Source: Taklimakanibacter albus (lineage in GTDB: Bacteria > Pseudomonadota > Alphaproteobacteria > Rhizobiales > Aestuariivirgaceae). From it: a stretch of DNA of 64,000 nt. The DNA lies in contig NZ_JAENHL010000006.1 in NCBI RefSeq assembly GCF_016595235.1, positions 124,001 through 188,000 on the forward strand. Reading direction: 5' to 3'. The notes under the pieces are model-generated. The model had not been told where the DNA came from. It did no database searches and saw nothing but the letters and a program-made list of their open reading frames with translations. The position numbers and the translations under genes are program-made. Of the stretch, positions 1 through 9,628 are shown in pieces. Each line of letters begins with the position of its first letter. The stretch's first letter is position 1.

Positions 1-687
1 CTCAAGATCCTGCTCGACAAGGCTGCCGAGCTCGGCCGCGACGTGTCTTCGCTGAGCAAGGCGTCTGTATCGGGCGCGGCTTTCCCGCCTTCGCTCCAGG
101 CCGAGATCAAGGCGCGCGGCATCGACGCCTATCAGGCCTATGCGACCGCCGATCTGGGCGGCGTCGCCTATGAGACATCTGGGCGCGACGGTCTGGTGCT
201 CAATGAAGACATCATTCTCGAGATTCTGCGTCCGGGCACCGGCGATCCGGTCGCCGCGGGTGAGGTCGGCGAGATCGCCGTGACGTTGCTCGATCCGCGC
301 CGGCCGCTGATCCGTTTCGCGCTTGGCGACATGACGGCGGTGCTGCCGGGTGTGAGTTCCTGCGGGCGCAGCAATACGCGCATCAAGGGCTGGATGGGCC
401 GTGCCGACCAGACGGCGAAGATCCGCGGCATGTTCGTGCGCCCGGAGCAGATCGCCCAGATCGCCAGGCGCCATCCCGAGGTTGCGCGTCTGCGGCTGGT
501 GGTCGGGCGTGAGAATGAGCAGGACCAGGCCGTGCTCAAGGCCGAGACGGCGCATGCCTCGGAAACCTTGCGGCAGGCGCTGGCCGAAAGTGCCGCCGCG
601 GCGTTGAATCTTAGATGTGAGATTGCGCTCTGCGCAATCGCCAGCTTGCCCAATGACGGCAAGGTCATCGCCGATGAACGCCATTGA
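1..687 (+). CDS. Phenylacetate-CoA ligase-like adenylate-forming enzyme, C-terminal part
   Basis: The frame is open from base 1, so the N-terminus lies outside the window. About 228 residues are visible. They correspond to the end of the large domain and the C-terminal swivelling domain of PaaK-type acyl-CoA ligases. The hinge and C-domain signature GWMGRADQTAKIRGMFVRP is visible around residues 130-149, and IKARGIDAYQAYATADLG looks like the segment before the adenylate-binding site. Such enzymes activate aromatic or related carboxylic acids to CoA thioesters through an acyl-AMP. The gene precedes a Liv-type importer on the same strand with a 64-bp gap, so transported acid and ligase are probably one pathway. 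The exact substrate cannot be read from the sequence. Confidence 0.85.
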   Translation, partial: LKILLDKAAELGRDVSSLSKASVSGAAFPPSLQAEIKARGIDAYQAYATADLGGVAYETSGRDGLVLNEDIILEILRPGTGDPVAAGEVGEIAVTLLDPRRPLIRFALGDMTAVLPGVSSCGRSNTRIKGWMGRADQTAKIRGMFVRPEQIAQIARRHPEVARLRLVVGRENEQDQAVLKAETAHASETLRQALAESAAAALNLRCEIALCAIASLPNDGKVIADERH

Positions 688-751
688 GCTTAAGGGCGAC
701 TTTCAGTTAAGATTCGTACAGATCATCAGAAACACTTCAGGGAGCGAAATA

Positions 752-1891
752 ATGAAAAAGATACTGGCCGCGGCGTTGTTCGGATGCGCCATGATGGCGG
801 CGAACGCCGCTTTTGCCGATCCGGTCAAGATCGGCATGATCACCACTCTGTCGGGCGGCGGCGCTGGGCTCGGCGTCGATGTGCGCGACGGTTTCATGCT
901 CGCCCTCAAGCAGTCGGGCAACCAGGACGTGACCGTCATCATCAAGGACGATGCGCAGAAGCCCGAGCTCGCGGTGCAGATCGCCGACGAGATGATTCAG
1001 AGCGACAAGGTGCAGATTCTCACCGGCATCATCTGGTCGAACCTTGCCATGGCGGTGGTGCCCAATGCCGTGGGCCAGGACATCTTCTATCTTTCGCCCA
1101 ATGCCGGACCCTCGGCGCTCGCCGGGGCCAAATGCAACAAGAATTATTTCAACGTCGCCTGGCAGAACGACAATCTGCATGAGGCGATGGGCAGCTACGC
1201 CAGTGAAGCCGGCTTCAAGAAGACCTTCATCCTGGCGCCCAACTATCCGGCCGGCACCGACGCGCTCACCGGCTTCAAGCGCTTTTACAAGGGTGAGCTG
1301 GCGGGCGAGCTCTTCACCAAGATCGGCCAGACCGATTACGCCGCCGAGATCGCCCAGATCCGCGCCTCGGGAGCGGATTCGGTGTTCTTCTTCCTGCCGG
1401 GCGGCATGGGCATCGCCTTCATGAAGCAATATGCCCAGTCGGGCATCAAGATCCCGGTGATGGGACCGGGCTTCTCCTTCGACCAGGACGTGCTGGGCGC
1501 CATCGGCGATGCGGCGATCGGCGTCAAGAACTCCTCGCAATGGTCGAGGGATCTCGACAACGAGGCGAACAAGAAATTCGTCGAGAGCTTCCAAGCCGAA
1601 TATAACCGCCTGCCGTCGCTCTATGCGAGCCAGGGGTTCGACACCGCCAATCTGATCCTGTCGGCGCTCGCCAAGGCCAAGGTGACCGATGCCGACGCTT
1701 TCCGCGCCGCCCTCAAAGCCGCCGACTTCGCCTCGGTGCGCGGCAAGTTCAAATTCGGCAACAACAACCACCCGATCCAGGACATCTATGTCCGCGAAGT
1801 GGTGAAGGATGCCGGCACGCTCACCAACAAGATCATCGGCGTCGCCTTCAAGGACCACCAGGACGCCTATGCGGCGCAATGCAAGATGTGA
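752..1891 (+). CDS. ABC transporter periplasmic substrate-binding protein (Liv/HAAT family)
   Basis: This is a 379-residue type I periplasmic binding protein of the branched-chain amino-acid/aromatic acid class. A Sec signal peptide covers residues 1-22 (MKKILAAALFGCAMMAANAAFA, likely cleavage AFA|D), and the mature protein opens with the usual strand PVKIGMITTLSGGGAG. I chose ATG 752 because GGGAG stands just upstream at 740-744 and the signal peptide starts there. The open frame back to 617 lacks those features. It is first of five importer genes (binding protein, two permeases, two ATPases). Next to a CoA ligase, the ligand may be an aromatic or other organic acid rather than an amino acid; this is inference. 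Confidence 0.9.
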   Translation: MKKILAAALFGCAMMAANAAFADPVKIGMITTLSGGGAGLGVDVRDGFMLALKQSGNQDVTVIIKDDAQKPELAVQIADEMIQSDKVQILTGIIWSNLAMAVVPNAVGQDIFYLSPNAGPSALAGAKCNKNYFNVAWQNDNLHEAMGSYASEAGFKKTFILAPNYPAGTDALTGFKRFYKGELAGELFTKIGQTDYAAEIAQIRASGADSVFFFLPGGMGIAFMKQYAQSGIKIPVMGPGFSFDQDVLGAIGDAAIGVKNSSQWSRDLDNEANKKFVESFQAEYNRLPSLYASQGFDTANLILSALAKAKVTDADAFRAALKAADFASVRGKFKFGNNNHPIQDIYVREVVKDAGTLTNKIIGVAFKDHQDAYAAQCKM

Positions 1892-1949
1892 GCAGGGGGA
1901 TGCGTGGTTTCGTCATGGCCGACCTTGTGCATGACGGGTTGAAGTTGAG

Positions 1950-2867
1950 GTGACCTTCGCTCTCTTCGCCGAGCAGCTCCTGAACGGCCTGCAGTTCGGC
2001 GTGACGCTGTTCCTGATGGCGGCGGGCCTCACCCTCATCTTCGGCGTCATGGGCCTCATCAACCTCGCCCATGGCTCGCTGTACATGGTGGGGGCGTTTG
2101 CCTGTGCCGCCGTCGCGGCCTGGACCGGCTCCTTCTGGCTGGGCCTCGTCGCAAGCCTTGCCGCGGCGGCGGGAGCAGGGGCGCTGGTCGAGCTTCTCGT
2201 CGTTCGCAGGCTCTATGACCGCGATCATCTCGATCAGGTGCTCGCCACCTTCGCGCTGATCCTGATCTTCTCGGAAGCCATGCGCTGGCTGTTCGGCCCG
2301 TTTCCGCTCTATCTCGACATGCCGGCGCTGCTGCAAGGTGCGGTCACCTTGCCGGGCGGCATCGACTATCCGCTCTATCGCCTCGCCATCATCGTCGTCG
2401 GCATCGCGGTGGCGGTCGGGCTCCATCTGCTGATCGCGCGGACGCGCATCGGCATGCGCATCCGGGCCGGCTCATCCGATCGCGAGATGATTGCCGCTCT
2501 GGGCGTCGATATCGGCAAGCTCTACACCATCGTCTTCGCTTTGGGTGCTGCGCTCGCCGGTTTCGCCGGTGCGCTGGTCGGCGTCAACCAGTCGGTGCAG
2601 GTCGGCATGGGCGAGCCGGTGCTGATCCTCGCTTTCGTCGTCATCGTCATCGGCGGCATCGGCTCGTTGCGCGGCGCCTTGATCGGCGCGCTGCTGGTCG
2701 GCGTCATCGACACGATGGGGCGCTTCCTGCTGCCGCAAGCTTTCACGCTCGTCATGGAGCCGTCCGCCGCCGCGACCACCGGCGCCTCGCTCGCCTCGAT
2801 GCTGATCTATATCGTGATGGCCCTCATATTAGCGTTCAGGCCGCGCGGCCTGTTCGCTCCCGCCTGA
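1950..2867 (+). CDS. livH: Branched-chain amino acid-type ABC transporter permease (LivH family)
   Basis: 305-residue integral membrane permease with about eight hydrophobic helices. The LivH-type motif GLTLIFGVMGLINLAHGSLY sits near residues 26-45, and the cytoplasmic coupling region around RAGSSDREMIAALGVD near residues 173-188 contacts the ATPases. The start is GTG 1950: the ATG upstream at 1931 runs straight into a stop, and a weak AG-rich stretch precedes the GTG. It belongs to the importer operon, with 58 bp after the binding-protein gene and a 10-bp gap to the second permease. Confidence 0.92.
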   Translation: MTFALFAEQLLNGLQFGVTLFLMAAGLTLIFGVMGLINLAHGSLYMVGAFACAAVAAWTGSFWLGLVASLAAAAGAGALVELLVVRRLYDRDHLDQVLATFALILIFSEAMRWLFGPFPLYLDMPALLQGAVTLPGGIDYPLYRLAIIVVGIAVAVGLHLLIARTRIGMRIRAGSSDREMIAALGVDIGKLYTIVFALGAALAGFAGALVGVNQSVQVGMGEPVLILAFVVIVIGGIGSLRGALIGALLVGVIDTMGRFLLPQAFTLVMEPSAAATTGASLASMLIYIVMALILAFRPRGLFAPA

Positions 2868-2877
2868 GGCCGCCTCG

Positions 2878-3813
2878 ATGACCCGCGAATTCTGGATCAA
2901 TGGAGTTCTGGCACTCTTGCTCCTCGCCGCCCCCTTCATCGCGCTGGCCTTCGGCGAAAGCTTCTATGTGACGCTCGCCACCCGCGTCGCCATCCTGGCG
3001 CTCGCCGCGGTCGGGCTCAATCTGGCGCTCGGGCTCGGCGGCCTCGTCTCCTTCGGCCACGCCGCTTTCTTCGGCATTGGCGGGTATGCCGCGGGCCTTC
3101 TCGCCGCCGAAGGGTTCACCAGCATGCCAGTGATCTGGCTCATTGGAGCTGTGGTGGCTGGACTCGTGGCGCTGGCGACGGGTGCTGTGAGCCTCAGGAC
3201 GTCCGGTGTCTATTTCATCATGATCACCTTGGCCTTCGCTCAGATGATCTATTATTTCGTCATCTCCTGGCCGACGCTCGGCGGCGAGGACGGGCTGTCG
3301 CTCGCCTTGCGCAACGAATTTCCCTTCGTGAACACGCTGAAGCCTCTCGACTTCTTCCTCATCGCTTATGGGCTTCTGCTCCTGGCGCTGTTTATTTTCG
3401 CGCGATTGCGCGCCGCGCGCTTCGGCGCGGCTCTCGAAGGGGCGCGGCAGAATGAGACGCGTCTCGCGAGCCTCGGCATCGAAGTCTTTCCGGTGCGGCT
3501 CTGGGCTTTCGTTCTCTCCGCCATGATCACCAGCGTGGCGGGCGCGCTTTATGCCGATCTCAACCGCTTCGTCAGCCCATCCATGCTCTCCTGGCACATG
3601 TCGGGCGAATTGATCGTCATCGTCCTTCTGGGCGGCGTCGGCCGCCTCTTCGGCCCCGTCGCGGGGGCGGCCGTTTTCGTGCTGCTCGAATTCGCGCTCG
3701 GCGGCTTGACCGAGCACTGGCAGTTCTTCTTAGGACTCATTCTGCTTGGCACCGTGCTGTTCGCCAGAGGCGGGCTCCTGGCGCTCTTCGCCGGAAAGGC
3801 GCACCATGGCTGA
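2878..3813 (+). CDS. livM: Branched-chain amino acid-type ABC transporter permease (LivM family)
   Basis: 311-residue second membrane subunit of the importer. Recognisable LivM features are AAVGLNLALGLGGLVSFGHA near residues 42-61, the GGEDGL segment near residue 137, and the coupling-helix region EGARQNETRLASLGIEVFP. It contains about nine or ten hydrophobic stretches. The end of the gene overlaps the start of the first ATPase gene by 8 bp, which points to translational coupling. It would form the transmembrane heterodimer with the preceding LivH-type protein. Confidence 0.92.
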   Translation: MTREFWINGVLALLLLAAPFIALAFGESFYVTLATRVAILALAAVGLNLALGLGGLVSFGHAAFFGIGGYAAGLLAAEGFTSMPVIWLIGAVVAGLVALATGAVSLRTSGVYFIMITLAFAQMIYYFVISWPTLGGEDGLSLALRNEFPFVNTLKPLDFFLIAYGLLLLALFIFARLRAARFGAALEGARQNETRLASLGIEVFPVRLWAFVLSAMITSVAGALYADLNRFVSPSMLSWHMSGELIVIVLLGGVGRLFGPVAGAAVFVLLEFALGGLTEHWQFFLGLILLGTVLFARGGLLALFAGKAHHG

Positions 3814-4551
3814 GCCCGTTCTCGCCCTTGTCCGTCTCGCCAAGTCCTTCGGCGCTCTGAAGGTCACCGACGGTGTGTCCCTCGATCTGCGGCCCGGCGA
3901 GGTACATGCCTTGATCGGCCCCAACGGCGCCGGCAAATCGACGCTCATCCATCAGATCGCCGGCAGCATCCGCCCTGATGCGGGTGCGATCCATTTTCTC
4001 GGCCATGATGTCGGCCAGCTGAGTGTCGCGAAACGGGCGCGCCTCGGCCTTGCCCGCAGCTTCCAGGTCTCCTCGCTGCTGCTCGACTTCTCCGCCTTGC
4101 GCAATGTGATGCTGGCGCTCCAGGCGCGGCAGGGCTCGAGCTTCCGCTTCTGGCGCCCGGTGATGCGGGACAAGGCCTTGACCGACCGGGCCATGGCGAT
4201 GCTGGAGCGTGTCGGACTGGCGGCACGCGCCGATATCGCGGCCGGCGCCCTGTCGCATGGCGAAAGGCGCCGGCTCGAGATCGCCGTCGCTTTGGGCCTC
4301 GAGCCCAAAGCCTTCCTTCTCGATGAGCCGATGGCCGGCATGGGGCCGGAAGGCTCGAAGGAGCTCACCCGCTTTCTCGATGGATTGCGCCAGGAAGCGC
4401 CGATCCTGCTTGTCGAGCATGACATGGACGCCGTCTTCGCGCTCGCCGATCGCATCTCGGTGCTGTTCTATGGCCGCATCATCGCCAGCGGCAGCCCCGC
4501 CGAGATCCGCGCCGACGCGGAGGTGCGCAAGGCCTATCTGGGAGAGCCGCA

Positions 4552-4555
<4 letters not shown>
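3806..4555 (+). CDS. livG: ABC transporter ATP-binding protein (LivG family)
   Basis: 249-residue ATPase. Walker A is GPNGAGKST, the LivG-type signature is LSHGERRRLEIAVALGLEPK (LSHGE replacing LSGGQ, common in this branch), Walker B is AFLLDEPMAGMG, and the switch histidine lies in VEHDMD. ATG 3806 gives the normal LivG N-terminus. The frame remains open for 20 further codons upstream, inside livM, and those residues resemble nothing. The stop overlaps the next start as ATGA, so the two ATPases are translationally coupled and presumably form the nucleotide-binding heterodimer. Confidence 0.93.
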
Positions 4556-5238
<683 letters not shown>

Positions 5239-5412
5239 CCGGCAGCCGCTGCCGGGGCATTTTTGCAACCGGGGCTGGCATAATATTCGAGTGGAATTCG
5301 TCGTTCCGCATTTACCTTCTTGGAGTAGCGTCGCAATCGCCGTTTTCTCGAATCGGCGCGAGTTGTAAGCTTTTGCCATCTGGGGCCTGATGCATTCCGT
5401 GAGCCGTATGTG

Positions 5413-6570
5413 ATGAACAAGTGCCGGACGGGCGCTCTGGCGGCGTTGCTTTGGCTGGTCGCGACCGCGGCGGGCGCGCAAACGCCTGGCGTGACGGCCG
5501 ATCGCATCCTGTTCGGCCAGTCGGCGGCCTTGGGCGGACCCACCGCCGATCTCGGCAATGAAATGCGCCGCGGCATTCTGGCCGCCTTCGAGGAAGTGAA
5601 CCGGGCAGGGGGCGTCAAGGGCCGCCGCCTGGAGCTGCGCTCCTATGACGACCGCTACGAGCCCGAGCTCGCCATCGCCAATACCCGCCGGCTCATCAAG
5701 GATGACGGCGTCTTCGCGCTGATCGGCGAGGTCGGCACGACCACATCGGCCGCCAGCGAGCCGATCGCGCGCGCCGCCGGCGTTCCCTTCATTGCGCCCT
5801 TCACCGGCGCCGAGTTCCTGCGCGATCCCGCACTCACCCATGTCGTGAATGTCCGCGCCTCCTATTTCGAGGAGACCGAGGCGATGGTCGAGCGCCTGAC
5901 CACCGATCTCGGCATCACCCGCATCGGTGTCCTCTATCAGGACGATTCCTATGGCCGCACCGGCCTGGCGGGCGTTCGCCGGGCGCTCGACCGGCGCGGT
6001 CTCGAGCTCGTCGGCACCGGCACCTATATGCGCAATACCAGCGCGGTGAAGACCGCCGTCCTGGGCCTCAACCAGCGCAATCCCGACGCCATCATCATCA
6101 TCGGCGCCTATATGCCGAGCGCCGTCTTCACCCAATGGGCCCGCAAGCTCGGCGTCAAAGCCCGCATCCTGAACATCTCCTTCGTCGGCAGCGATGCGCT
6201 CGCCTCGGCGCTCGGGCAGGCCGGCGACGGTGTCTATATCACCCAGGTCGTGCCCTTTCCCGAAGGCGGATCGCTGCCGCTGCTGAGCGACTACCGCAAG
6301 GCCCTCGTCGCCAATGACGCCTCCGCCAAGCCGTCCTTCGTCTCGCTCGAAGGCTACATCGCCGGCCGCCTGACGGCCGAGGTGCTTGCCCGGGCGGGTG
6401 ACCTGCCCAGCCGCGAGAGCTTCCTTTCCGCCCTCACCACGACCGGCAAATTCGATATCGGCGGCTTCGTGCTGAATTACGGCCCGGGCGACAACCGGGG
6501 GTCCGAGCAGGTGTTCCTGACGATGATCCAGAAGGGCGACATCTATTCCGCCACGCGGCTCGCGCCATGA
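5413..6570 (+). CDS. Second Liv-type periplasmic binding protein, coupled to a nucleotide cyclase
   Basis: 385 residues. A signal peptide (MNKCRTGALAALLWLVATAA, cleavage after AGAQ or nearby) precedes a type I binding-protein fold starting VTADRILFGQSAALGGPT. Internal motifs such as LRSYDDRYEPELAIANT and LIGEVGTTTSAASEPIARAA are typical of HAAT-family proteins. GTG 5410 and ATG 5413 are adjacent possible starts; ATG is preferred. It follows a complete importer, but its stop overlaps the start of a membrane adenylate/guanylate cyclase (ATGA, 6567-6570). That arrangement suggests a ligand-sensing partner of the cyclase as much as an alternative transport receptor. The role is inference. Confidence 0.88.
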   Translation: MNKCRTGALAALLWLVATAAGAQTPGVTADRILFGQSAALGGPTADLGNEMRRGILAAFEEVNRAGGVKGRRLELRSYDDRYEPELAIANTRRLIKDDGVFALIGEVGTTTSAASEPIARAAGVPFIAPFTGAEFLRDPALTHVVNVRASYFEETEAMVERLTTDLGITRIGVLYQDDSYGRTGLAGVRRALDRRGLELVGTGTYMRNTSAVKTAVLGLNQRNPDAIIIIGAYMPSAVFTQWARKLGVKARILNISFVGSDALASALGQAGDGVYITQVVPFPEGGSLPLLSDYRKALVANDASAKPSFVSLEGYIAGRLTAEVLARAGDLPSRESFLSALTTTGKFDIGGFVLNYGPGDNRGSEQVFLTMIQKGDIYSATRLAP

Positions 6571-8702
6571 ATACCGCCGCGGCCGCGCCTGAGATCCGGC
6601 CCCGGCGGCGTCTCGGCCTGTCCGTCAAGCTCTATCTGGCGATCGCCGGCGCGGTGGCGCTGATCCTCGCGGCGAGCGTCGTCGCCTGGATCTCCTTCGT
6701 CGAGCTGGGCCAGCTGCAGCGCCGCATCACCCGCGAGCATATCCCGTCGATGACCGACTCATTGCGGCTGGCGCAAAGGAGCGCGCTCATCGCCGCGACC
6801 GCGCCGGCGCTCATCTCGGCCGCCGATGAGGCGGAGCGCGAGCGCCTGATGACCGCCATGCGCGATCATCAGCAGATGATCGTCACGCTGATCGACGATC
6901 TCGAAAGGCAGAGCGCCAATGCCACCGATCCCGGCAATCCCAAGGAGCTGATCACCGGCATCAGGCAGGCGACGAGTGAGCTCGCCACCGTCCTCGACCG
7001 GCTCGATGAATCGGTCGGCCGCCAGCTTCTCCTGCGCAGCGAGCTCGCCGAGCGCCGCGACCGGGCGGTCGAATTGCATCGCCGCCTGATCGAGCGCCTG
7101 ACGCCGCTTCTCGACGATGCGACGCTGTATCTGGTCACCGGCTATCGCAGCATCGACGATGTGGCGCCGGTCGCCGCGGACCGCCGCCTGTCGCCTGAAG
7201 CGCTGCTCGATTATACCGCCACCGCTCAGCTCGGCATCGAGGGCAATCTGATCGGCGGCTTCCTGGCCGAGGCCGCCAACACGCCCGATGCCAGCCTGCT
7301 GCCGCCCTTGCTCGAACGTTTCGAGGCGGCGGCCGACCGGTTCCGCACCGCGCTCGCCACCGTGAGGGGCAATGACGCGGAGGTGCTGCGCGTCATCGCT
7401 GACGGTCTGATCAATCTGGGCGAGGGGGCGAGCGGCATCTTCGCGCCCCGCCACGCGCTGCTTGTCGAGACCGACACCGCCAACGGGCTGACCGGCCAGG
7501 CGCGCACGATCGCCTCACGGCTCACCGGCGAGGTCGACCGGCTCGTCGCCAGCGTCCAGGCGCGCACCGACGAGGCGGTCGTCGCCTCCAACCGCGCCAT
7601 CGATGTCGGCAGCAGCCTGCTTTTCGCGCTCAACGCCTTCAGCATCGGCGGTGCGCTGCTGATCGGCTGGTGGTATGTGGCGCGCCAGATCACCGAGCCC
7701 GTGGTGCGTATCACCGATGCCGCCGCCGCCTTCGAGGAACGGCGCTTCGACCCTGAAAGTCTCGTCCGGGTGCGCAAGCGCACCGACGAATTGGGCGATC
7801 TCGCCCGCACCTTCACCCGCATGGCGGGTGAGGTTCAGACCCGCACCGACACGCTCGACCGGTTGGTGTCGGAGCGCACCCGCGAATTGGAGAATGTCGC
7901 CAACCGCCTCGCCAAATATCTCTCGCCCCAGATCTACAATTCGATCTTTTCGGCCAAGGGCGAGGCGACCGGCAAGCTGGCGCGCAAGAACCTCACCATC
8001 TTCTTCTCCGACATTGCCGGCTTCACCGACATCAGCGACGGCATGGAGCCCGAGCGGCTCGCCTTCTTCATCAACACCTATTTGAGCGAGATGTCGAAGA
8101 TCGCCATCGAGCATGGCGGCACCATCGACAAATTCGTCGGCGATGCGATCCTGGTGTTCTTCGGCGACCCGGAGACCGAGGGCGACCGCAATGATGCGTT
8201 GCGCTGTGCCCGCATGGCGCTCGCCATGCGCGACAGGGTGCTCCAGCTCGACAAGATCTGGCATGAGAACGGCATCTCGAAGTCCCTGCGCACCCGCATG
8301 GGCATCACCACCGGCTATTGCACGGTCGGCAATTTCGGCTCCGAGCACCGCCTCGATTACACGGTGCTCGGCGGCACGGTTAACCTCGCCGCGCGGCTCG
8401 AAACCACGGCGGAGCCCGGCACCATCCTGATGGCCGATTCCACCTGGCTTCTCATCCGCGACGTCGTCGATGCAACACCGATGGGCGAGATCACGCCCAA
8501 GGGCTTCGCGCGTCCGGTCGGCTGCTATCGCTTGAACAGCCTGAGCGCGACAGTCGCCGCGGCGGGTGATGCCGTCACGCTGGCCGGCCGTCATGTGTCG
8601 GTGAATGTCGCGACCGGCGGCGAGATCAAGGACGCGATCGATGAGTTGCGCCGCATGCAGGATGACCTGGAGCGGCGCCTGCCGGCCGATCCGCCGCGAT
8701 GA
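6567..8702 (+). CDS. Membrane class III adenylate/guanylate cyclase with periplasmic domain and HAMP
   Basis: 711 residues. Transmembrane helix 1 is at about 22-46, followed by a roughly 300-residue, mainly helical periplasmic region. Helix 2 is at about 349-372, a HAMP linker at about 373-430, a short coiled coil (RLVSERTRELENVANRL), then a class III cyclase domain. Metal-binding aspartates are in FSDIAGFTDISD (about 481) and FVGDAILVF (about 526). The transition-state region is LDYTVLGGTVNLAARLE (about 595). A Lys precedes the second Asp (DKFVGDA), as in purine-selective adenylate cyclases, but ATP versus GTP preference is not proven. It would make cAMP or cGMP in response to a periplasmic ligand, plausibly presented by the coupled binding protein. 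Confidence 0.92.
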   Translation: MNTAAAAPEIRPRRRLGLSVKLYLAIAGAVALILAASVVAWISFVELGQLQRRITREHIPSMTDSLRLAQRSALIAATAPALISAADEAERERLMTAMRDHQQMIVTLIDDLERQSANATDPGNPKELITGIRQATSELATVLDRLDESVGRQLLLRSELAERRDRAVELHRRLIERLTPLLDDATLYLVTGYRSIDDVAPVAADRRLSPEALLDYTATAQLGIEGNLIGGFLAEAANTPDASLLPPLLERFEAAADRFRTALATVRGNDAEVLRVIADGLINLGEGASGIFAPRHALLVETDTANGLTGQARTIASRLTGEVDRLVASVQARTDEAVVASNRAIDVGSSLLFALNAFSIGGALLIGWWYVARQITEPVVRITDAAAAFEERRFDPESLVRVRKRTDELGDLARTFTRMAGEVQTRTDTLDRLVSERTRELENVANRLAKYLSPQIYNSIFSAKGEATGKLARKNLTIFFSDIAGFTDISDGMEPERLAFFINTYLSEMSKIAIEHGGTIDKFVGDAILVFFGDPETEGDRNDALRCARMALAMRDRVLQLDKIWHENGISKSLRTRMGITTGYCTVGNFGSEHRLDYTVLGGTVNLAARLETTAEPGTILMADSTWLLIRDVVDATPMGEITPKGFARPVGCYRLNSLSATVAAAGDAVTLAGRHVSVNVATGGEIKDAIDELRRMQDDLERRLPADPPR

Positions 8703-8828
8703 CGGTCGACGCGAAGGCGAGGGCGCTCTCCGTCTGTTCCGAATCTCGATGACTTTTTGATTCGGCGTATTTGCTTACCCTAAGACACGGTCTGAATTTG
8801 CCGCGGGAAAGCTCCCATAATGCGCGCG

Positions 8829-8843
8829 TTAATCTTCCATTAA
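8829..8843 (+). promoter_or_regulatory. CtrA-type box 1 upstream of minC
   Basis: The sequence is TTAA, seven bases, TTAA, an exact match to the full CtrA recognition motif of alphaproteobacteria. It lies 53 bp before the minC start in a conspicuously AT-rich stretch of an otherwise GC-rich region. Confidence 0.6.
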
Positions 8844-8867
8844 CCATAGGTCTACAGGTTCTGCAGG

Positions 8868-8882
8868 TTAATGAAGTTTTAA
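8868..8882 (+). promoter_or_regulatory. CtrA-type box 2 upstream of minC
   Basis: A second exact TTAA-N7-TTAA, centred 39 bp downstream of the first and ending 13 bp before the GTG start of minC. The paired arrangement so close to the start would suit direct control of the min operon by CtrA. Confidence 0.6.
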
Positions 8883-8895
8883 ACGTGCAGGAACA

Positions 8896-9606
8896 GTGCC
8901 GACCATGCCGATCGCCAGCCAACGAACGATGCGCTTTCTTGGGCGATCCTACATGGCCTTCGTCTTCACGCCGGAGGAGCCCCTTATCGAGTGGCTGGCG
9001 CAGCTGGACAGCTGGCTCGCGCGCTCGCCGGGCTTTTTTGGCGGCCGGCCGGTCGTGCTCGATCTGGTGAATGTGAAGCTGCACAAGCCGGGCATGGTCC
9101 ATCTTGTCGCCTGCCTGCTTGAGCGGGGCATCCGCGTCATCGGCCTCGAAGGCGCCGATCCCGCGCAGCTTGGCCCCGATCTTCCGCCGCTGCTCTCTGG
9201 GCGCGCCGTGAATTCCAATGAGCTCATTGCGCTGGCGCGGCCCGAGCAGCCGCCGGCCGCGCCGCCGAAACAGCAGCCTGCGTCGCTGCTGGTCGATCGC
9301 CCGGTTCGCTCCGGCCAGTCGATCATCCATCCGGAAGGCGATGTGAGCGTGCTGGGTTCCGTCGGATCGGGTGCCGAGATCGTGGCAGGGGGCTCCATTC
9401 ACATTTACGGGACGCTGCGTGGCCGCGCCATGGCGGGTCATATGGGCAATTCGCGCGCGCGCATTTTCTGCCAGAAGATCGAAGCCGAGCTCCTGGCGAT
9501 CAACGGCTATTACCGGACCGCCGAGGAAATCGACGCTTCGTATCGCGGCCGGCCGATGCAGGCGTGGCTGAACGACAATGTGATGATGATCACGGCACTG
9601 AATTGA
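8896..9606 (+). CDS. minC: Septum site-determining protein MinC
   Basis: 236 residues. The weakly conserved N-terminal FtsZ-inhibiting domain (about 10-110) is followed by a proline-rich linker (QPPAAPPKQQP) and the MinC C-terminal beta-helix. The beta-helix shows VRSGQSIIHPEGDVSVLGSV, GAEIVAGGSIHIYGTLRGRA and GNSRARIFCQKIEAELLAI, the canonical MinC signature. MinC inhibits FtsZ polymerisation at the poles and is recruited by MinD. The start could be GTG 8896 or ATG 8905; an AGGA lies only a few bases before the GTG. It leads the minCDE operon and is preceded by two CtrA-type boxes. Confidence 0.93.
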   Translation: MPTMPIASQRTMRFLGRSYMAFVFTPEEPLIEWLAQLDSWLARSPGFFGGRPVVLDLVNVKLHKPGMVHLVACLLERGIRVIGLEGADPAQLGPDLPPLLSGRAVNSNELIALARPEQPPAAPPKQQPASLLVDRPVRSGQSIIHPEGDVSVLGSVGSGAEIVAGGSIHIYGTLRGRAMAGHMGNSRARIFCQKIEAELLAINGYYRTAEEIDASYRGRPMQAWLNDNVMMITALN

Positions 9607-9628
9607 ATTGTGAGAGGAGGGTGTGAGA

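Noticed and set aside
737-1879. Long minus-strand frame opposite the first binding-protein gene.
   Set aside because: It is a GC-rich shadow frame; the plus-strand gene has signal peptide, domain and operon context.
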